DNA from: Alphaproteobacteria bacterium
GTDB lineage: Bacteria; Pseudomonadota; Alphaproteobacteria; Sphingomonadales; Sphingomonadaceae
DNA: 39,185 bases
Assembly (NCBI GenBank): GCA_003241875.1
Contig: QBLU01000014.1
Span: 1 to 39,185 of the forward strand
Reading direction: 5' to 3'
In this document: positions 1 to 8,974 of the stretch, one piece after another
Layout: each line of letters starts with the position of its first letter
Position numbering within the stretch: position 1 is the first letter of the stretch
Translations under genes and position numbers: made by a program
The notes under the pieces: generated by a model
What the model saw: only the letters and a program-made list of their open reading frames with translations
The model's database searches: none
What the model was told of the DNA's origin: nothing

Positions 1-8
1 ACCCCCGA

Positions 9-29
9 CCCCTCCCGGAAAGGGCGGGG
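9..29. repeat. GC-rich palindrome upstream of argF
   Basis: An 8-bp imperfect hairpin (arms 9-16 and 22-29, one mismatch, 5-nt loop GGAAA) lies just before argF. It resembles the C-rich/G-rich intergenic palindromes at 2556-2580 and 8975-9087 and probably belongs to the same loose repeat class. It may act as a terminator of the gene before the window, but no T-run follows. Confidence 0.45.
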
Positions 30-44
30 AGCAGGATTCAATCG

Positions 45-971
45 ATGCCGCATTTCCTCGATCTCGCCAGCGCCAGGGCGCCGGGCCTGCGCGCCATTCT
101 CGACGAGGCGCACCGACGCAAGGCGGCGCGCGCCGGCTGGCCCCGCGGCCAGGTCGACGCCGATGCGCCGATGGCCGGCCATGTGCTGGCCATGATCTTT
201 GAAAAGCCCAGCACCCGCACCCGCTTCAGCTTCGACATGGCGGCGCGGCAGCTCGGCGGCAGCAGCATCGTCACCAGCGCCGGCGAAATGCAGCTCGGCC
301 GCGGCGAGCCCGTTGCCGACACCGCGCGCGTGCTCAGCCGCATGGTCGATGTCATCATGCTGCGGTCGAACGTCCACCAGACGCTGGAAGCGCTGGCCGA
401 GGCGGCGACTGTCCCGGTCGTCAACGGCCTGACCGACATCAGCCACCCCTGCCAGGTGCTCGCCGACATCATGACCTATGAGGAACGCAGCGGGCGGCCG
501 GTCGCCGGCAGCTGCTGGTCGTACCTCGGCGACGGCAACAACATGGCCAATTCGCTGATCGAGGCGGCGTCGGTGCTGGGGTTCGACCTGCGGCTCGGCG
601 TGCCGCACGGCTATGATCCCGACGCCGCGGTGATGGCAACCGCCTGTGCGCGCGGTGGCGCCATCGATATCGTGCGCTCCGCCGTGGCGGCGGTGGAGGG
701 CGCCGAAGTCGTCGTCACCGACACCTGGGTGTCGATGGGCCAGGCCGACAGCAAGGAAAAGCTGGCGGCGATGATGCCGTTCCAGGTCACCGAGGCGTTG
801 ATGGCCAAGGCCGCCAGCGACGCGACCTTCCTCCACTGCCTGCCGGCGCACCGCGGCGAGGAAGTCACCGCCGCCGTCATCGACGGGCCGCGATCGCTGG
901 TCTGGGACGAGGCCGAGAACCGCCTGCATGTCCAGAAGGCCATCCTGCTGTGGTGCCTGGGCAAGCTGTAA
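45..971 (+). CDS. argF: Ornithine carbamoyltransferase
   Basis: Catalyses carbamoyl phosphate + L-ornithine to L-citrulline + phosphate, a cytoplasmic step of arginine synthesis. The 308-residue product has the usual family length and the expected motifs: the carbamoyl-phosphate loop STRTRF at residues 56-61, HPCQ at 134-137, the ornithine-specific DTWVSMG at 226-232, and HCLPAHRG at 264-271 with the catalytic cysteine. The ornithine SMG loop separates it from aspartate carbamoyltransferase. The ATG at 45 has a purine-rich GGGGAGCAGG stretch upstream. hslO follows 22 bases after the stop and may be co-transcribed. The rest of an arginine operon, if any (argD often precedes argF), would lie before the window. 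Confidence 0.97.
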   Translation: MPHFLDLASARAPGLRAILDEAHRRKAARAGWPRGQVDADAPMAGHVLAMIFEKPSTRTRFSFDMAARQLGGSSIVTSAGEMQLGRGEPVADTARVLSRMVDVIMLRSNVHQTLEALAEAATVPVVNGLTDISHPCQVLADIMTYEERSGRPVAGSCWSYLGDGNNMANSLIEAASVLGFDLRLGVPHGYDPDAAVMATACARGGAIDIVRSAVAAVEGAEVVVTDTWVSMGQADSKEKLAAMMPFQVTEALMAKAASDATFLHCLPAHRGEEVTAAVIDGPRSLVWDEAENRLHVQKAILLWCLGKL

Positions 972-993
972 GCCAGATTGTGAGTTCCGCGTC

Positions 994-1896
994 ATGACCG
1001 ACACCCCCATCCGCGAAGGCCTGGCGCCGATCCGCGACCGATCATTGAGCTTTGCCGTGCCGGCGCGTGACGTGCGCGGCCGCGTTATCCGCCTCGACGC
1101 CTCGATCACCGCGATCCTGGCCGCCCATGACTATCCGCCGGCACTGGCGCAGCTGCTGGGGGAGGCGCTGGTCGTCACCGCCATGCTCGGCGCCACGCTG
1201 CGCGAGAACGGCGGCGGGTTGACGCTCCAGGCGCAATCCGATGGCCCGGTCAGCCTGCTAGTCTGCGATTACAATGCGGGGCAGTTGCGCGGCTATCTGC
1301 GCGGCGAGCCCGACACGCCCGCCGGCGACCTCGCCACCATGTTCGGCAGCGGGCACCTCGCCATCACCCTCGACCAGACCGAAGCGGCCGAACGCTACCA
1401 GGGCATCGTGCCGCTGGAGGGCGACGGCATCGCCGACGCCATCGAGCAGTATTTCCGCGCCTCCGAACAGCTGCCGACGCTGATCCGCACCGCCGTCGCC
1501 GGCAATACCGTCACCGGCTACAGCGCCGGCGGGCTGCTGCTGCAATATCTGCCGCGCGGCGAGGAAGGCCGGGCCCGGCTGTTCGCCGAGGACGACGGCA
1601 CGCCGGAGCCCGAGGACTGGCAGCACATGCGCACGCTGGCCGCAACGGTGACGCCGGATGAGCTGAACAGCCCCGACCTGTCCGAGGAAGCGCTGCTGTG
1701 GCGGTTGTTCCACGAGGAGGAGGTGCGGCTGATCCCCGGGCCGACGCCGACGCGCGGCTGCCGCTGTTCGCTGGCCCATATCAAGGACGTCATCGAGCGG
1801 TTTCCGGAGACCGAGCGCGCCGAGATGCGCGGCGCCGACGGCATGATCGGCGTCGATTGCCAGTTCTGCGCCCGGGTGTGGCGGATCGCGGCATGA
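994..1896 (+). CDS. hslO: Hsp33 family redox-regulated chaperone
   Basis: Cytoplasmic holdase chaperone that is switched on by oxidation. The 300-residue product carries the Hsp33 zinc/redox switch near its C-terminus: a CxC pair (Cys256, Cys258) and a CxxC pair (Cys289, Cys292). In the reduced protein these four cysteines bind zinc; on oxidation they form disulfides and the protein unfolds into its active form. I chose the ATG at 994 because the protein then begins in the family-like [10 protein letters not shown]; the longer open frame back to 928 overlaps argF and has no family support. The last bases overlap queC by 4 nt (ATGA), so the two are probably translationally coupled. Confidence 0.95.
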   Translation: MTDTPIREGLAPIRDRSLSFAVPARDVRGRVIRLDASITAILAAHDYPPALAQLLGEALVVTAMLGATLRENGGGLTLQAQSDGPVSLLVCDYNAGQLRGYLRGEPDTPAGDLATMFGSGHLAITLDQTEAAERYQGIVPLEGDGIADAIEQYFRASEQLPTLIRTAVAGNTVTGYSAGGLLLQYLPRGEEGRARLFAEDDGTPEPEDWQHMRTLAATVTPDELNSPDLSEEALLWRLFHEEEVRLIPGPTPTRGCRCSLAHIKDVIERFPETERAEMRGADGMIGVDCQFCARVWRIAA

Positions 1897-2555
1897 AGAC
1901 GGCTGTCGTCCTGCTGTCGGGCGGACTCGATTCGACGACGGTCGCGGCGATGGCGCGGGCGGAAGGCTATCGCCTGCTGGCGCTGACCATCGATTATAAC
2001 CAGCGCCATCGCATCGAGCTGACGCATGCGGCGCGGGTGGCCGAGGCGCTGGGGGCGGAGCGGCATATCACCTTGCCGCTCGACCTGCGCGGCTTTGGCG
2101 GCTCGGCGCTGACGGCGGACATCGATGTGCCAAAGGGCGGTGTGGAGCCCGGCATTCCCGTGACCTATGTTCCGGCGCGCAACACGATCTTTTTGTCGGT
2201 GGCGCTCGGCTGGGCCGAGGCGGCGGGGGCGCGTGACCTGTTCATCGGCGTCAATGCGCTCGATTATTCAGGCTATCCCGATTGCCGGCCGGAATTCATC
2301 GCGGCGTTCGAGACGATGGCCAATGCCGCGACCAAGGCCGGGGTCGAGGGCGAGCGTTTCAAGGTCCACACGCCGCTGGCGGCGATGACCAAGGCCGATA
2401 TCGTGCGGGCAGCGGCAGCGGTCGGCGCGCCGATCGGGCTGACCTGGAGCTGTTATGACCCGACGCCGGCGGGGACACCCTGCGGGGCATGCGACAGCTG
2501 CCGGTTGCGGGCCAAGGGGTTTGCGGAAGCGGGAGTCGCGGACCCGGCGCTCTGA
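1893..2555 (+). CDS. queC: 7-cyano-7-deazaguanine synthase QueC
   Basis: ATP-dependent conversion of 7-carboxy-7-deazaguanine plus ammonia to preQ0, a step towards queuosine in tRNA. The 220-residue protein has the PP-loop SGGLDS at residues 9-14 and the C-terminal zinc site made of Cys187, Cys197, Cys200 and Cys203, both diagnostic of QueC. The start ATG overlaps the hslO stop as ATGA. queE follows 63 bases downstream, behind a hairpin. Family length is about 220-235 residues, so it looks complete. Confidence 0.97.
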   Translation: MKTAVVLLSGGLDSTTVAAMARAEGYRLLALTIDYNQRHRIELTHAARVAEALGAERHITLPLDLRGFGGSALTADIDVPKGGVEPGIPVTYVPARNTIFLSVALGWAEAAGARDLFIGVNALDYSGYPDCRPEFIAAFETMANAATKAGVEGERFKVHTPLAAMTKADIVRAAAAVGAPIGLTWSCYDPTPAGTPCGACDSCRLRAKGFAEAGVADPAL

Positions 2556-2580
2556 TTCCTCCCCCCTTGAGGGGGAGGAA
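2556..2580 (+). terminator. Perfect 10-bp hairpin between queC and queE
   Basis: Arms 2556-2565 and 2571-2580 are perfect reverse complements around a 5-nt loop (CTTGA). It begins directly after the queC stop. No T-run follows (GGTTTGC), so it is either a weak or Rho-assisted terminator/attenuator or, more likely, a dispersed intergenic palindrome: the two hairpin arms of the 8975-9087 repeat have the same C-rich stem and a CTTGC loop. Confidence 0.5.
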
Positions 2581-2618
2581 GGTTTGCTCCGACACTCGAA
2601 CAGGTTACTTCGAACGCC

Positions 2619-3251
2619 ATGACCTACGCCGTAAAGGAACTCTTCCTCACCCTGCAGGGCGAAGGCGCGCAGACCGGGCGGCGGGCGGTGTTCCTGCGTT
2701 TTGCCGGCTGCAACCTGTGGACGGGACGCGAGCAGGATCGCGCCACCGCGGTTTGCACCTTCTGCGACACCGATTTCGTCGGCACCGATGGCCCGGGCGG
2801 CGGCAAGTTCGCCGATGCGGCGACGCTGGCGGCGGCGGTCGGTGACGCCTGGGGTGCCCCCGCCGACCACCGCCTGGTGGTGTGCACCGGCGGTGAGCCG
2901 CTGTTGCAGCTCGATGCGGCGCTGGTCGACGCGTTGCACGCGCACGGTTTCGAGATCGCCATCGAGAGCAACGGCACCCAGGTACCGCCGGCGGGCATCG
3001 ACTGGATCTGCGTCAGCCCCAAGGCGGCGGCGCCGCTGGTGCTGACCCGGGGCCAGGAGCTGAAGCTGGTCTATCCGCAGCCGCTGGCGATGCCCGAGCG
3101 CTTCGCCGGGCTCGATTTCCAGCATTTCTTCCTGCAGCCGATGGATGGCCCGGCAAGCGAGGAGAACACCCGCGCCGCCATCGCCTATTGCCTCGACCAC
3201 CCGCAATGGCGGCTGGGCGTCCAGACGCACAAGGTCGTCGGCATCGCCTGA
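2619..3251 (+). CDS. queE: 7-carboxy-7-deazaguanine synthase QueE
   Basis: Radical SAM enzyme that contracts 6-carboxytetrahydropterin to 7-carboxy-7-deazaguanine, the substrate of QueC. The 210-residue protein has the QueE variant of the cluster motif, CX14CX2C (Cys31, Cys46, Cys49), instead of the usual CX3CX2C, and the SAM-binding TGGEP at 90-94. The N-terminal VKELFLTLQGEG is typical of QueE. The ribosome site is weak (CAGG about 13 nt upstream of ATG), but no better start is seen. Its TGA stop abuts the stop of the next gene on the other strand with no spacer (TGATCA). Confidence 0.96.
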   Translation: MTYAVKELFLTLQGEGAQTGRRAVFLRFAGCNLWTGREQDRATAVCTFCDTDFVGTDGPGGGKFADAATLAAAVGDAWGAPADHRLVVCTGGEPLLQLDAALVDALHAHGFEIAIESNGTQVPPAGIDWICVSPKAAAPLVLTRGQELKLVYPQPLAMPERFAGLDFQHFFLQPMDGPASEENTRAAIAYCLDHPQWRLGVQTHKVVGIA

Positions 3252-3755
3252 TCAGGCTGCGACGGCGCGCCGCCGCAGCCGCGCCCCGACGAGGCCGAAA
3301 CCCAGCGTCAGCAGCGCCCAGCTCGCCGGCTCGGGGGCGTTGCTCGCCATGCCGTCTTCGCCGATGACCGACAAGAGTACCGAATCGGCGTGGTCGGGAC
3401 TGGCGAGCAGGAAATCACCGAGCGTGAAAACCGCGGTCCCGGCGGACCCGGTGAACAGCTGGTCGCCGAACAGGCTGAAGCTGCCGCCGCTCGACCGGAA
3501 GATCGACAGCGCCGGCAGCGCCGGATCATCGAGGACCGCGTTGAAACGCACATCGGCAATGTCGTCTTCGCCGTTGAAAAAGCCGGGCACGTCGGTGAAT
3601 TCGATAAAGCCTTCGCCGGTCGACGCCGGGGCTTCGGTGTCGACGGAAAAGAAGGCCTCGATCGGCCCCGAGACGATGAACAACAGCGTTGCGGCAGCGG
3701 CCGGTGCCGCGCTCCCCGCCAAGGCGATCGCGATGACGGCAGGCAACATGCGCAT
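3252..3755 (-). CDS. PEPxxWA-CTERM sorting domain protein
   Basis: Small secreted protein of unknown function, 167 residues. A signal peptide covers about residues 1-21 (hydrophobic stretch ending AAPAAA). The C-terminus has the full tripartite sorting tag: PEPASWA at 141-147, a hydrophobic segment 148-158, and an arginine cluster at 159-163. This PEPxxWA variant is recognised in sphingomonads by a cognate exosortase and normally means export to the outer surface or matrix. The middle is acidic and rich in Phe, Gly and Ser, with no enzyme motif I recognise. The start was set at MRMLPAV because it gives a proper signal peptide; longer in-frame versions run through queF on another frame. It sits tail to tail with queE, and no exosortase gene is in the window. 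Confidence 0.85.
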   Translation of the reverse strand: MRMLPAVIAIALAGSAAPAAAATLLFIVSGPIEAFFSVDTEAPASTGEGFIEFTDVPGFFNGEDDIADVRFNAVLDDPALPALSIFRSSGGSFSLFGDQLFTGSAGTAVFTLGDFLLASPDHADSVLLSVIGEDGMASNAPEPASWALLTLGFGLVGARLRRRAVAA

Positions 3756-3820
3756 TGGAAAACCCCCGGCATGTCGACCACGCCAGCGGATAAAACGCCA
3801 ATGCCTGCCGTTGGTTCCGC

Positions 3821-4270
3821 TCAGCCGCGACCGCGATAGGTCGGCACGCCCTGGTCGGGCAGCCAAAGCCCCGCCGGCACCGGGCCCGACTGCCAGAACA
3901 CGTCGATGGGGATGCCGCCGCGCGGATACCAATAGCCGCCGATACGCAGCCATTTCGGTGCCATTTCGGCAACCAGACGCTGGCCGATGCCGACGGTGAC
4001 ATCCTCGTGAAAGCCGGCGTGGTTGCGGAAACTGCCGAGAAACAGCTTCAGCGCCTTCGATTCGACGATTGTCGCAGCGGGCACGTAATCGATGACGATA
4101 TGGGCGAAATCGGGCTGGCCGGTGACCGGGCACAGCGACGTGAATTCGGGCACCGTGAAGCGCACCAGATAGTCACTGCCCGGCCGCGGATTGGGCGGAT
4201 AGTCGAGCACGGCGGCTTCTGGCGACGCCGGCAGGCTGGACGCCTGCCCGAGATGGAGCGTGTCGGTCAT
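3821..4270 (-). CDS. queF: NADPH-dependent 7-cyano-7-deazaguanine reductase QueF
   Basis: Reduces the nitrile of preQ0 to the aminomethyl group of preQ1 before insertion into tRNA. At 149 residues it is the short (type I, unimodular) form. The nucleophilic cysteine is Cys47 in [12 protein letters not shown], with the catalytic Asp54 close by; the QueF signature ESKALKLF is at 70-77, and His88-Glu89 are the expected substrate-binding pair. The ATG at 4270 (MTDTLHLG) is preferred over an upstream in-frame ATG. Transcribed away from sseA, with a shared 93-bp promoter region. With queC and queE it supplies most of the preQ1 route; queD and tgt are not in the window. Confidence 0.96.
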   Translation of the reverse strand: MTDTLHLGQASSLPASPEAAVLDYPPNPRPGSDYLVRFTVPEFTSLCPVTGQPDFAHIVIDYVPAATIVESKALKLFLGSFRNHAGFHEDVTVGIGQRLVAEMAPKWLRIGGYWYPRGGIPIDVFWQSGPVPAGLWLPDQGVPTYRGRG

Positions 4271-4363
4271 GTGAAATTTCTGTTCTCTCTCGCCTGTCTT
4301 GCGGGATGACATGGCGTCTTGACCCGATTATGTCACGCCCAACGAAAAAATCGGGAGTGAACA

Positions 4364-5203
4364 ATGAATCCGCTGGTGACAACCGAATGGCTCGCCGCCG
4401 AACTGGGCAAGAGCGACATTCGCGTCATCGATGCGACGCTGTTCCTGGCCGCTCATGGCCGTAACGCCCGCACCGAATTCGAATCCGCACATATCCCGGG
4501 CGCCGTGTTCTTCGACATCGACGAGGTGTCGGACACCAGCAACCCCCTGCCCCATATGCTGCCGCCGCCGGAAAAATTCGCCAGCCGCATGCAGGCGCTG
4601 GGCCTGGGCGACGGCAGCCGCATCATCGTCTATGACAATTCGCCGCTGCGCTCCGCCGCCAGGGTGTGGTGGATGCTGACGTTGTTCGGCGCCCATGAGG
4701 TGGCGATTCTCGACGGCGGCTTTGCCAAGTGGCAATCCGAAGGCCGCGCCGTCGAAAGCGGCAAGCCGATCGTCCGCCACCGCCATTTCACAGTCTGGGC
4801 CGACAAGAGCCTGGTCCGCGACCAGAAGCAGATGACCGACAATTTGCGATCGAAGACCGAACAGGTCATCGACGCGCGCTCCGCCGGCCGCTTTGCCGGC
4901 TCCGAGCCGGAACCCCGCGCCTCGCTGCGCGGTGGCCATATCCCGGGCTCCAAAAGCCTGCCCTATGACACGCTGTTCAACGAGGACGGCACCTACAAGC
5001 CCAAGGAGGCCATCCAGGCCGCCTTCGACGCCGCCGGCATCGACCTGACCCGGCCGCTGGTCGCCACCTGCGGTTCGGGCGTCACTTCGGCGGTGCTGGT
5101 CTTTGCCGCGGCGCTGCTCGGCCACAGCAAGACCGCCATCTATGACGGCAGCTGGTCCGAATGGGGCGCCAGTGCCACCAACCCGGTGGTGACGGGCGTA
5201 TAA
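4364..5203 (+). CDS. sseA: 3-mercaptopyruvate sulfurtransferase
   Basis: Two-rhodanese-domain enzyme that moves sulfane sulfur from 3-mercaptopyruvate to thiol acceptors or cyanide. The 279-residue protein has an inactive N-terminal rhodanese domain (about 1-135) and a catalytic C-terminal one. The active-site loop is CGSGVT beginning at Cys236, the mercaptopyruvate type, not the CRxGxx/CRKGVT loop of thiosulfate sulfurtransferases. A GGGAG ribosome site lies about 7 nt upstream of the ATG. metC begins 21 bases after the stop, so the pair may form a sulfur amino-acid transcription unit. Confidence 0.94.
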   Translation: MNPLVTTEWLAAELGKSDIRVIDATLFLAAHGRNARTEFESAHIPGAVFFDIDEVSDTSNPLPHMLPPPEKFASRMQALGLGDGSRIIVYDNSPLRSAARVWWMLTLFGAHEVAILDGGFAKWQSEGRAVESGKPIVRHRHFTVWADKSLVRDQKQMTDNLRSKTEQVIDARSAGRFAGSEPEPRASLRGGHIPGSKSLPYDTLFNEDGTYKPKEAIQAAFDAAGIDLTRPLVATCGSGVTSAVLVFAAALLGHSKTAIYDGSWSEWGASATNPVVTGV

Positions 5204-5224
5204 CGGTCGGCTAGGGTCGGCGGG

Positions 5225-6433
5225 ATGACGAGCCGCCGCCAGCCCCCCGCCGACCTGTCGGGCCAGGCCATTGCGACGCAGTTGACCCACGCCGGGCGCG
5301 GCGCCGGGTTCACCGACGGCATCGTCAACCCGCCGGTGTGGCGGGCCTCGACGATCCTGTTCGACAGCTGCGCCGATCTGGAGGCCGCCAACGCGGCGCC
5401 CGATGCCCAGCTTTACTACGGCCGCCGCGGCACGCCGACGCAATGGGCGCTGGAGGATGCGCTCACCGCGCTCGAGCCGGGCGCTGCGGGGACCAAGCTG
5501 TTTCCGTCGGGCGTGGCGGCGATCGCCACGGCGCTGCTGGCCGTCGTCAAGACCGGCGACCATGTGCTCATCACCGATAGCGCCTACGAACCGACCCGGC
5601 TGTTCGCCGACCAGGTGCTGAAGCGCATGGGGATCGCAACGCAGTATTTCGACCCGGCGATCGGTGCCGGCATCGCGGGCCTGCTGCGGCCCGAAACCAG
5701 CGTCATCCTGCTCGAATCGCCGGGCTCACTGACCTTCGAGATCCAGGACGTGCCGGCGATCACCGCGATCGCGCGGGCGCGGGGCATCGTCACCATGCTC
5801 GACAACACCTGGGCAACGCCGCTGCGGCTGCAGCCGCTGGCGCTCGGCTGCGACATCAGCATCCAGGCGCTGACCAAATATGTCGGCGGGCACAGCGACC
5901 TGATGATGGGATCGGCGACGGCGACCAGGGCGCTGCTGCCGCGGCTGAAGGCGGCGACCTATCGGCTGGGCCATACCGTGTCGCCCGACGACGCCGCGCT
6001 GGCGCTGCGCGGGCTGCGAACGCTGGCGGTGCGGCTCGACCGGCAGGAGGCGAGCGCCCTGCAGGTCGCGCGCTGGCTGGACACGCAGCCGGCGGTCGAT
6101 CGCGTGCTGCACCCGGCGCTGCCGTCGCATCCGGGCCATGACCTGTGGCGGCGCGATTTCAGCGGGTCGTCGGGGCTGTTCGCCTTTGTGCTCAAGCGCG
6201 GCACCCGGCAGCAGCTGGCGGCGCTGATCGACGATCTTCGGTATTTCGGCATCGGTTTTTCCTGGGGCGGGTTCGAGTCGCTGGCGCTGCCAGTCAGGCT
6301 CGACGGCTGCCGCAGCGTTACCACCCTGCCCTTCACCGGGCCGTTCGTGCGGCTGTCGATCGGGCTCGAGGATCCGGGCGACCTGATCGCCGACCTCGAT
6401 GCCGGGCTGCAACGCTATGAGGCGCAATTCTAG
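5225..6433 (+). CDS. metC: Cystathionine beta-lyase (Cys/Met metabolism PLP enzyme)
   Basis: PLP-dependent cleavage of cystathionine to homocysteine, pyruvate and ammonia, in methionine synthesis. The 402-residue protein shows the fold-type I gamma-subfamily pattern: a YYGRRGTPT substrate/PLP loop at 64-72, LDNTWATP at 192-199 with the cofactor aspartate, and the Schiff-base lysine Lys218 in TKYVGGHSD. The beta-lyase assignment, rather than gamma-synthase, rests on the N-terminal QLTHAGR and SWGGFESL-type C-terminal signatures; other gamma-family activities cannot be excluded. Its TAG stop directly abuts the ATG of the following gene. Confidence 0.92.
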   Translation: MTSRRQPPADLSGQAIATQLTHAGRGAGFTDGIVNPPVWRASTILFDSCADLEAANAAPDAQLYYGRRGTPTQWALEDALTALEPGAAGTKLFPSGVAAIATALLAVVKTGDHVLITDSAYEPTRLFADQVLKRMGIATQYFDPAIGAGIAGLLRPETSVILLESPGSLTFEIQDVPAITAIARARGIVTMLDNTWATPLRLQPLALGCDISIQALTKYVGGHSDLMMGSATATRALLPRLKAATYRLGHTVSPDDAALALRGLRTLAVRLDRQEASALQVARWLDTQPAVDRVLHPALPSHPGHDLWRRDFSGSSGLFAFVLKRGTRQQLAALIDDLRYFGIGFSWGGFESLALPVRLDGCRSVTTLPFTGPFVRLSIGLEDPGDLIADLDAGLQRYEAQF

Positions 6434-7447
6434 ATGCGGGCCGTCGGGGCAATCACGCGGGTCCTGCTGACCCTGGTGCTGGCGCTGGCGACGCTGTGGG
6501 GCGGCATGGCGCTGTGGCTGCGGCTGCCGCTGGGGGCCGTCGGTCGCGGCGCCATCGCCGGCGTGTTTGTCACGGTGATGCTGGCGGCGGTGGTGCTGGT
6601 CTGGCAGCGCCGCCGGTTGCCGGCGGCGGCGGTCGTCGTCGCGGCCTGGGCGGTGCTGCTCGGCTGGTGGTCGACGATCCTGCCGTCGAACGACCGGGTC
6701 TGGGAACCCGACATGGCGCGGGTCGCTGATGCCCGTATCGACGGCGATGTGCTGACGGTGAACAATGTCCGCAACTTTGCCTGGCGCAGCGACACCGATT
6801 TCGACCCGCACTGGGAAACGCGGCGCTATCGCCTAAGCCAGTTGAGGGGTGTCGACCTGTTCCTGAGCTATTGGGCCGGCGAGAACATCGCCCATGCCAT
6901 CGTCAGCTTCGATTTCAGGGACAGCGACCCGCTCGCCTTCTCGATCGAGATCCGCAAGGAAAAGGGCGAAAGCTATTCATCGACGGCGGGGTTCTTCAAG
7001 ACCTATGAGCTGGCGATCATCGCCGCCGACGAACGCGACGTCGTCAAGGTGCGCAGCACGGTGCGCGGCGAGGATGTGCGGCTGTATAGGCTCGACATCG
7101 AGCGGGCGACGGCGCTCGGCCTGCTGCGCGAATATGTGACGCTGGCCAACGACGTGTCGGCGCGGCCGCGCTGGTACAACACGCTGGCGGCGAACTGCAC
7201 GACCGTCATCTTCGGCATGGCGCGCCGGCTCGACCCCAAGGTGGCGATGGACTGGCGCATCCTGCTGCCGGGGCAATTGCCGTCCTATCTGCGCGAGCAT
7301 CGCTTTGTCAGCCGGGCGGTGCCGCTCGACACACTGGTCGCGGCGGCGCGGATCGGACCCCGCGCCGCGGCGCCATCGCCGGACCCGGCGTTCTCGCGGC
7401 GGATCCGCGTCGGCGTGCCGGATCCGGCGCGCACCACCGCCGGCTGA
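6434..7447 (+). CDS. DUF4105 membrane-anchored protein
   Basis: Predicted inner-membrane protein of 337 residues. Three hydrophobic segments (about residues 8-28, 38-57 and 63-82) are followed by a soluble, probably periplasmic domain with the DUF4105 pattern: NVRNFAWRS near 111, FFKTYE near 187, and the conserved YNTLAANCTT at 248-257 with Cys255. The family is related to the N-terminal domain of Lnb-type proteins and the Cys in NCTT has been suspected to be catalytic, but no activity can be assigned here. Translation starts on the base after the metC stop, which suggests coupling. The C-terminal 40 residues are Ala/Pro/Arg-rich and look disordered. Confidence 0.82.
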   Translation: MRAVGAITRVLLTLVLALATLWGGMALWLRLPLGAVGRGAIAGVFVTVMLAAVVLVWQRRRLPAAAVVVAAWAVLLGWWSTILPSNDRVWEPDMARVADARIDGDVLTVNNVRNFAWRSDTDFDPHWETRRYRLSQLRGVDLFLSYWAGENIAHAIVSFDFRDSDPLAFSIEIRKEKGESYSSTAGFFKTYELAIIAADERDVVKVRSTVRGEDVRLYRLDIERATALGLLREYVTLANDVSARPRWYNTLAANCTTVIFGMARRLDPKVAMDWRILLPGQLPSYLREHRFVSRAVPLDTLVAAARIGPRAAAPSPDPAFSRRIRVGVPDPARTTAG

Positions 7448-7530
7448 ACGGTTCGTCGCAGTCCCGGAACCGCCTGCCGCCAGACGGCGTTGCTGATCGT
7501 CCCTTTGAAGGGATCGACGGAGGGCTCCCG

Positions 7531-7782
7531 ATGCAGCAACAGACCGTGTTCGAAGGCAACGCGCGCCGCTATACGATGACCTACCGGGTGGGCGGCCCGA
7601 ATTACTGCCCCGGCTGTGGCGGAACGCAGTGGCATGTCGGCCGCCAGACCGCCGAATGTGCCTATTGCAGCACCGCGATGCCGCTCGCCGACCCCGCCGA
7701 CCGCCGGCCGATGACCTTCATGCCGCGGTTGCGCGACGCCTGGCGTCCGTTCGGCAGCATGGGCCAGGCCGCTTCGACCTAG
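7531..7782 (+). CDS. Small zinc-ribbon protein
   Basis: An 83-residue protein of unknown function with a clear four-cysteine zinc knuckle: Cys26-Pro-Gly-Cys29 and Cys43-Ala-Tyr-Cys46. A GGAGGG ribosome site lies about 6 nt before the ATG. No signal peptide or membrane segment is visible. The coding frame has the strong third-position GC bias of its neighbours, supporting that it is real. It converges on prfB and overlaps it by 4 bases (CTAG, both stops). A role in protein or nucleic-acid binding is possible but not shown. Confidence 0.75.
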   Translation: MQQQTVFEGNARRYTMTYRVGGPNYCPGCGGTQWHVGRQTAECAYCSTAMPLADPADRRPMTFMPRLRDAWRPFGSMGQAAST

Positions 7783-8907
7783 TCCACATCCTCGACATCG
7801 ACCTTGTCGCCGGTGACCCGCTGGCTGAGTGCCGCCGCCATGAACGGGTCGATGTCGCCGTCGAGCACGTCGGAGGGTGAGGTCGAGGTCTTGCCGGTGC
7901 GCAGGTCCTTGACGAGCTGGTAGGGCTGCAGGACGTACGAGCGGATCTGGTGGCCCCAGCCGATATCGGTCTTGCCGGCCTCGACATCGGCCGCCGCCGC
8001 TTCCCGGATCGCCAGCTCGCGCTCGTAGAGGCGGGCCTTCAGCATCTTCATCGCGGTGGCGCGGTTCTTGTGCTGCGAGCGTTCGTTCTGGCAGGCGACG
8101 ATGACGCCCGTGGGCACATGGGTGATGCGGACCGCCGAATCGGTGGTGTTGACGTGCTGGCCGCCGGCGCCCGACGCGCGATAGGTGTCGATCTTCAGGT
8201 CCGATTCCTTGATATCGATGTCGATATCGTCATCGATCTGCGGATAGACCCAGACGCTGGCAAAGCTGGTGTGGCGGCGGGCGGCGCTGTCATAGGGGCT
8301 GATGCGGACGAGGCGGTGGACGCCGCTTTCGGTCTTCGACCAGCCATAGGCCTGGGGGCCCTTGATCAGCATCGTCGCGTTCTTGATGCCGGCCTGTTCG
8401 CCGGCGTGGATGTCGATGATCTCGACCTTGTAGCCATGGCGTTCGGCCCAGCGCTGGTACATGCGCCGCAGCATCTCGGCCCAATCCTGGCTCTCGGTGC
8501 CGCCGGCGCCCGAATTGACCTCGATATAGCTGTCGTTGTTGTCGGCCTCGCCGGCAAGCAGCGCCGCGACCTTGTCGCGTTCGGCGCGTTCGGCGAGCGT
8601 CTTCAGCGCGGCGACGCCCTCGACGGCCATGGCCTCGTCACCCTCGGCCTCGGCCATCTCGATGAGCTCGGAGGTGTCGGACAGTTCGATCTCGATGGCG
8701 CGCGTCGCCGCGACCGCCTCGTCGAGGCGGCGGCGTTCGGTCATCACGGCTTGCGCCGCCTTGGGATTGTCCCAGAGCTTGGGGTCCTCGACCCGGGCGT
8801 TCAGTTCATCGAGGCGACGGAGGGCACGATCCCAGTCAAAGAAACCTCCTCAGCAGGTCCAATGCCTGCTTGATGGAATCGGCGTAGGTTTGTGCCTCGG
8901 CACGCAT
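7779..8907 (-). CDS. prfB: Peptide chain release factor 2, programmed +1 frameshift
   Basis: RF2 ends translation at UGA and UAA. The gene is in two frames: 23 codons from the ATG at 8907 (MRAEAQTYADS...) reach an in-frame TGA at 8838-8836; ribosomes must skip one base (T at 8838) after CTT and read GAC TGG onwards to the stop at 7779. Total product about 375 residues. The frameshift site is the classical one: an internal AGGAGG a few bases before CTT TGA C. The GGQ hydrolysis motif is at residues 248-250 (GGQHVNTTDSA), and the codon-recognition tripeptide is SPY (203-205) where E. coli RF2 has SPF. An AAAGGAA ribosome site precedes the start. It is last in the minus-strand series eno, amidase, mrcA, prfB. 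Confidence 0.96.
8836..8850 (-). promoter_or_regulatory. prfB +1 frameshift signal
   Basis: Reading the minus strand: an internal Shine-Dalgarno AGGAGG (8850-8845), then TTT CTT TGA C. The in-frame UGA is the codon RF2 itself recognises, so low RF2 favours slippage of the CUU-bound tRNA into the +1 frame and raises RF2 synthesis: the autoregulatory loop known from E. coli prfB. The downstream frame is open from 8837 to the end of the gene, confirming the site. Confidence 0.95.
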
Positions 8908-8974
8908 GGTCTGGGTTCCTTTTGGGCGTGCGGCGGAGATAGGACGCGCGAAGGACAGGTGCAAGCGTCCTGCT

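Noticed and set aside
4319-4348. TTGACC promoter-like box upstream of sseA
   Set aside because: A -35-like TTGACC at 4319-4324 exists, but the sequence 17 nt further on does not resemble a -10 box well enough to call.
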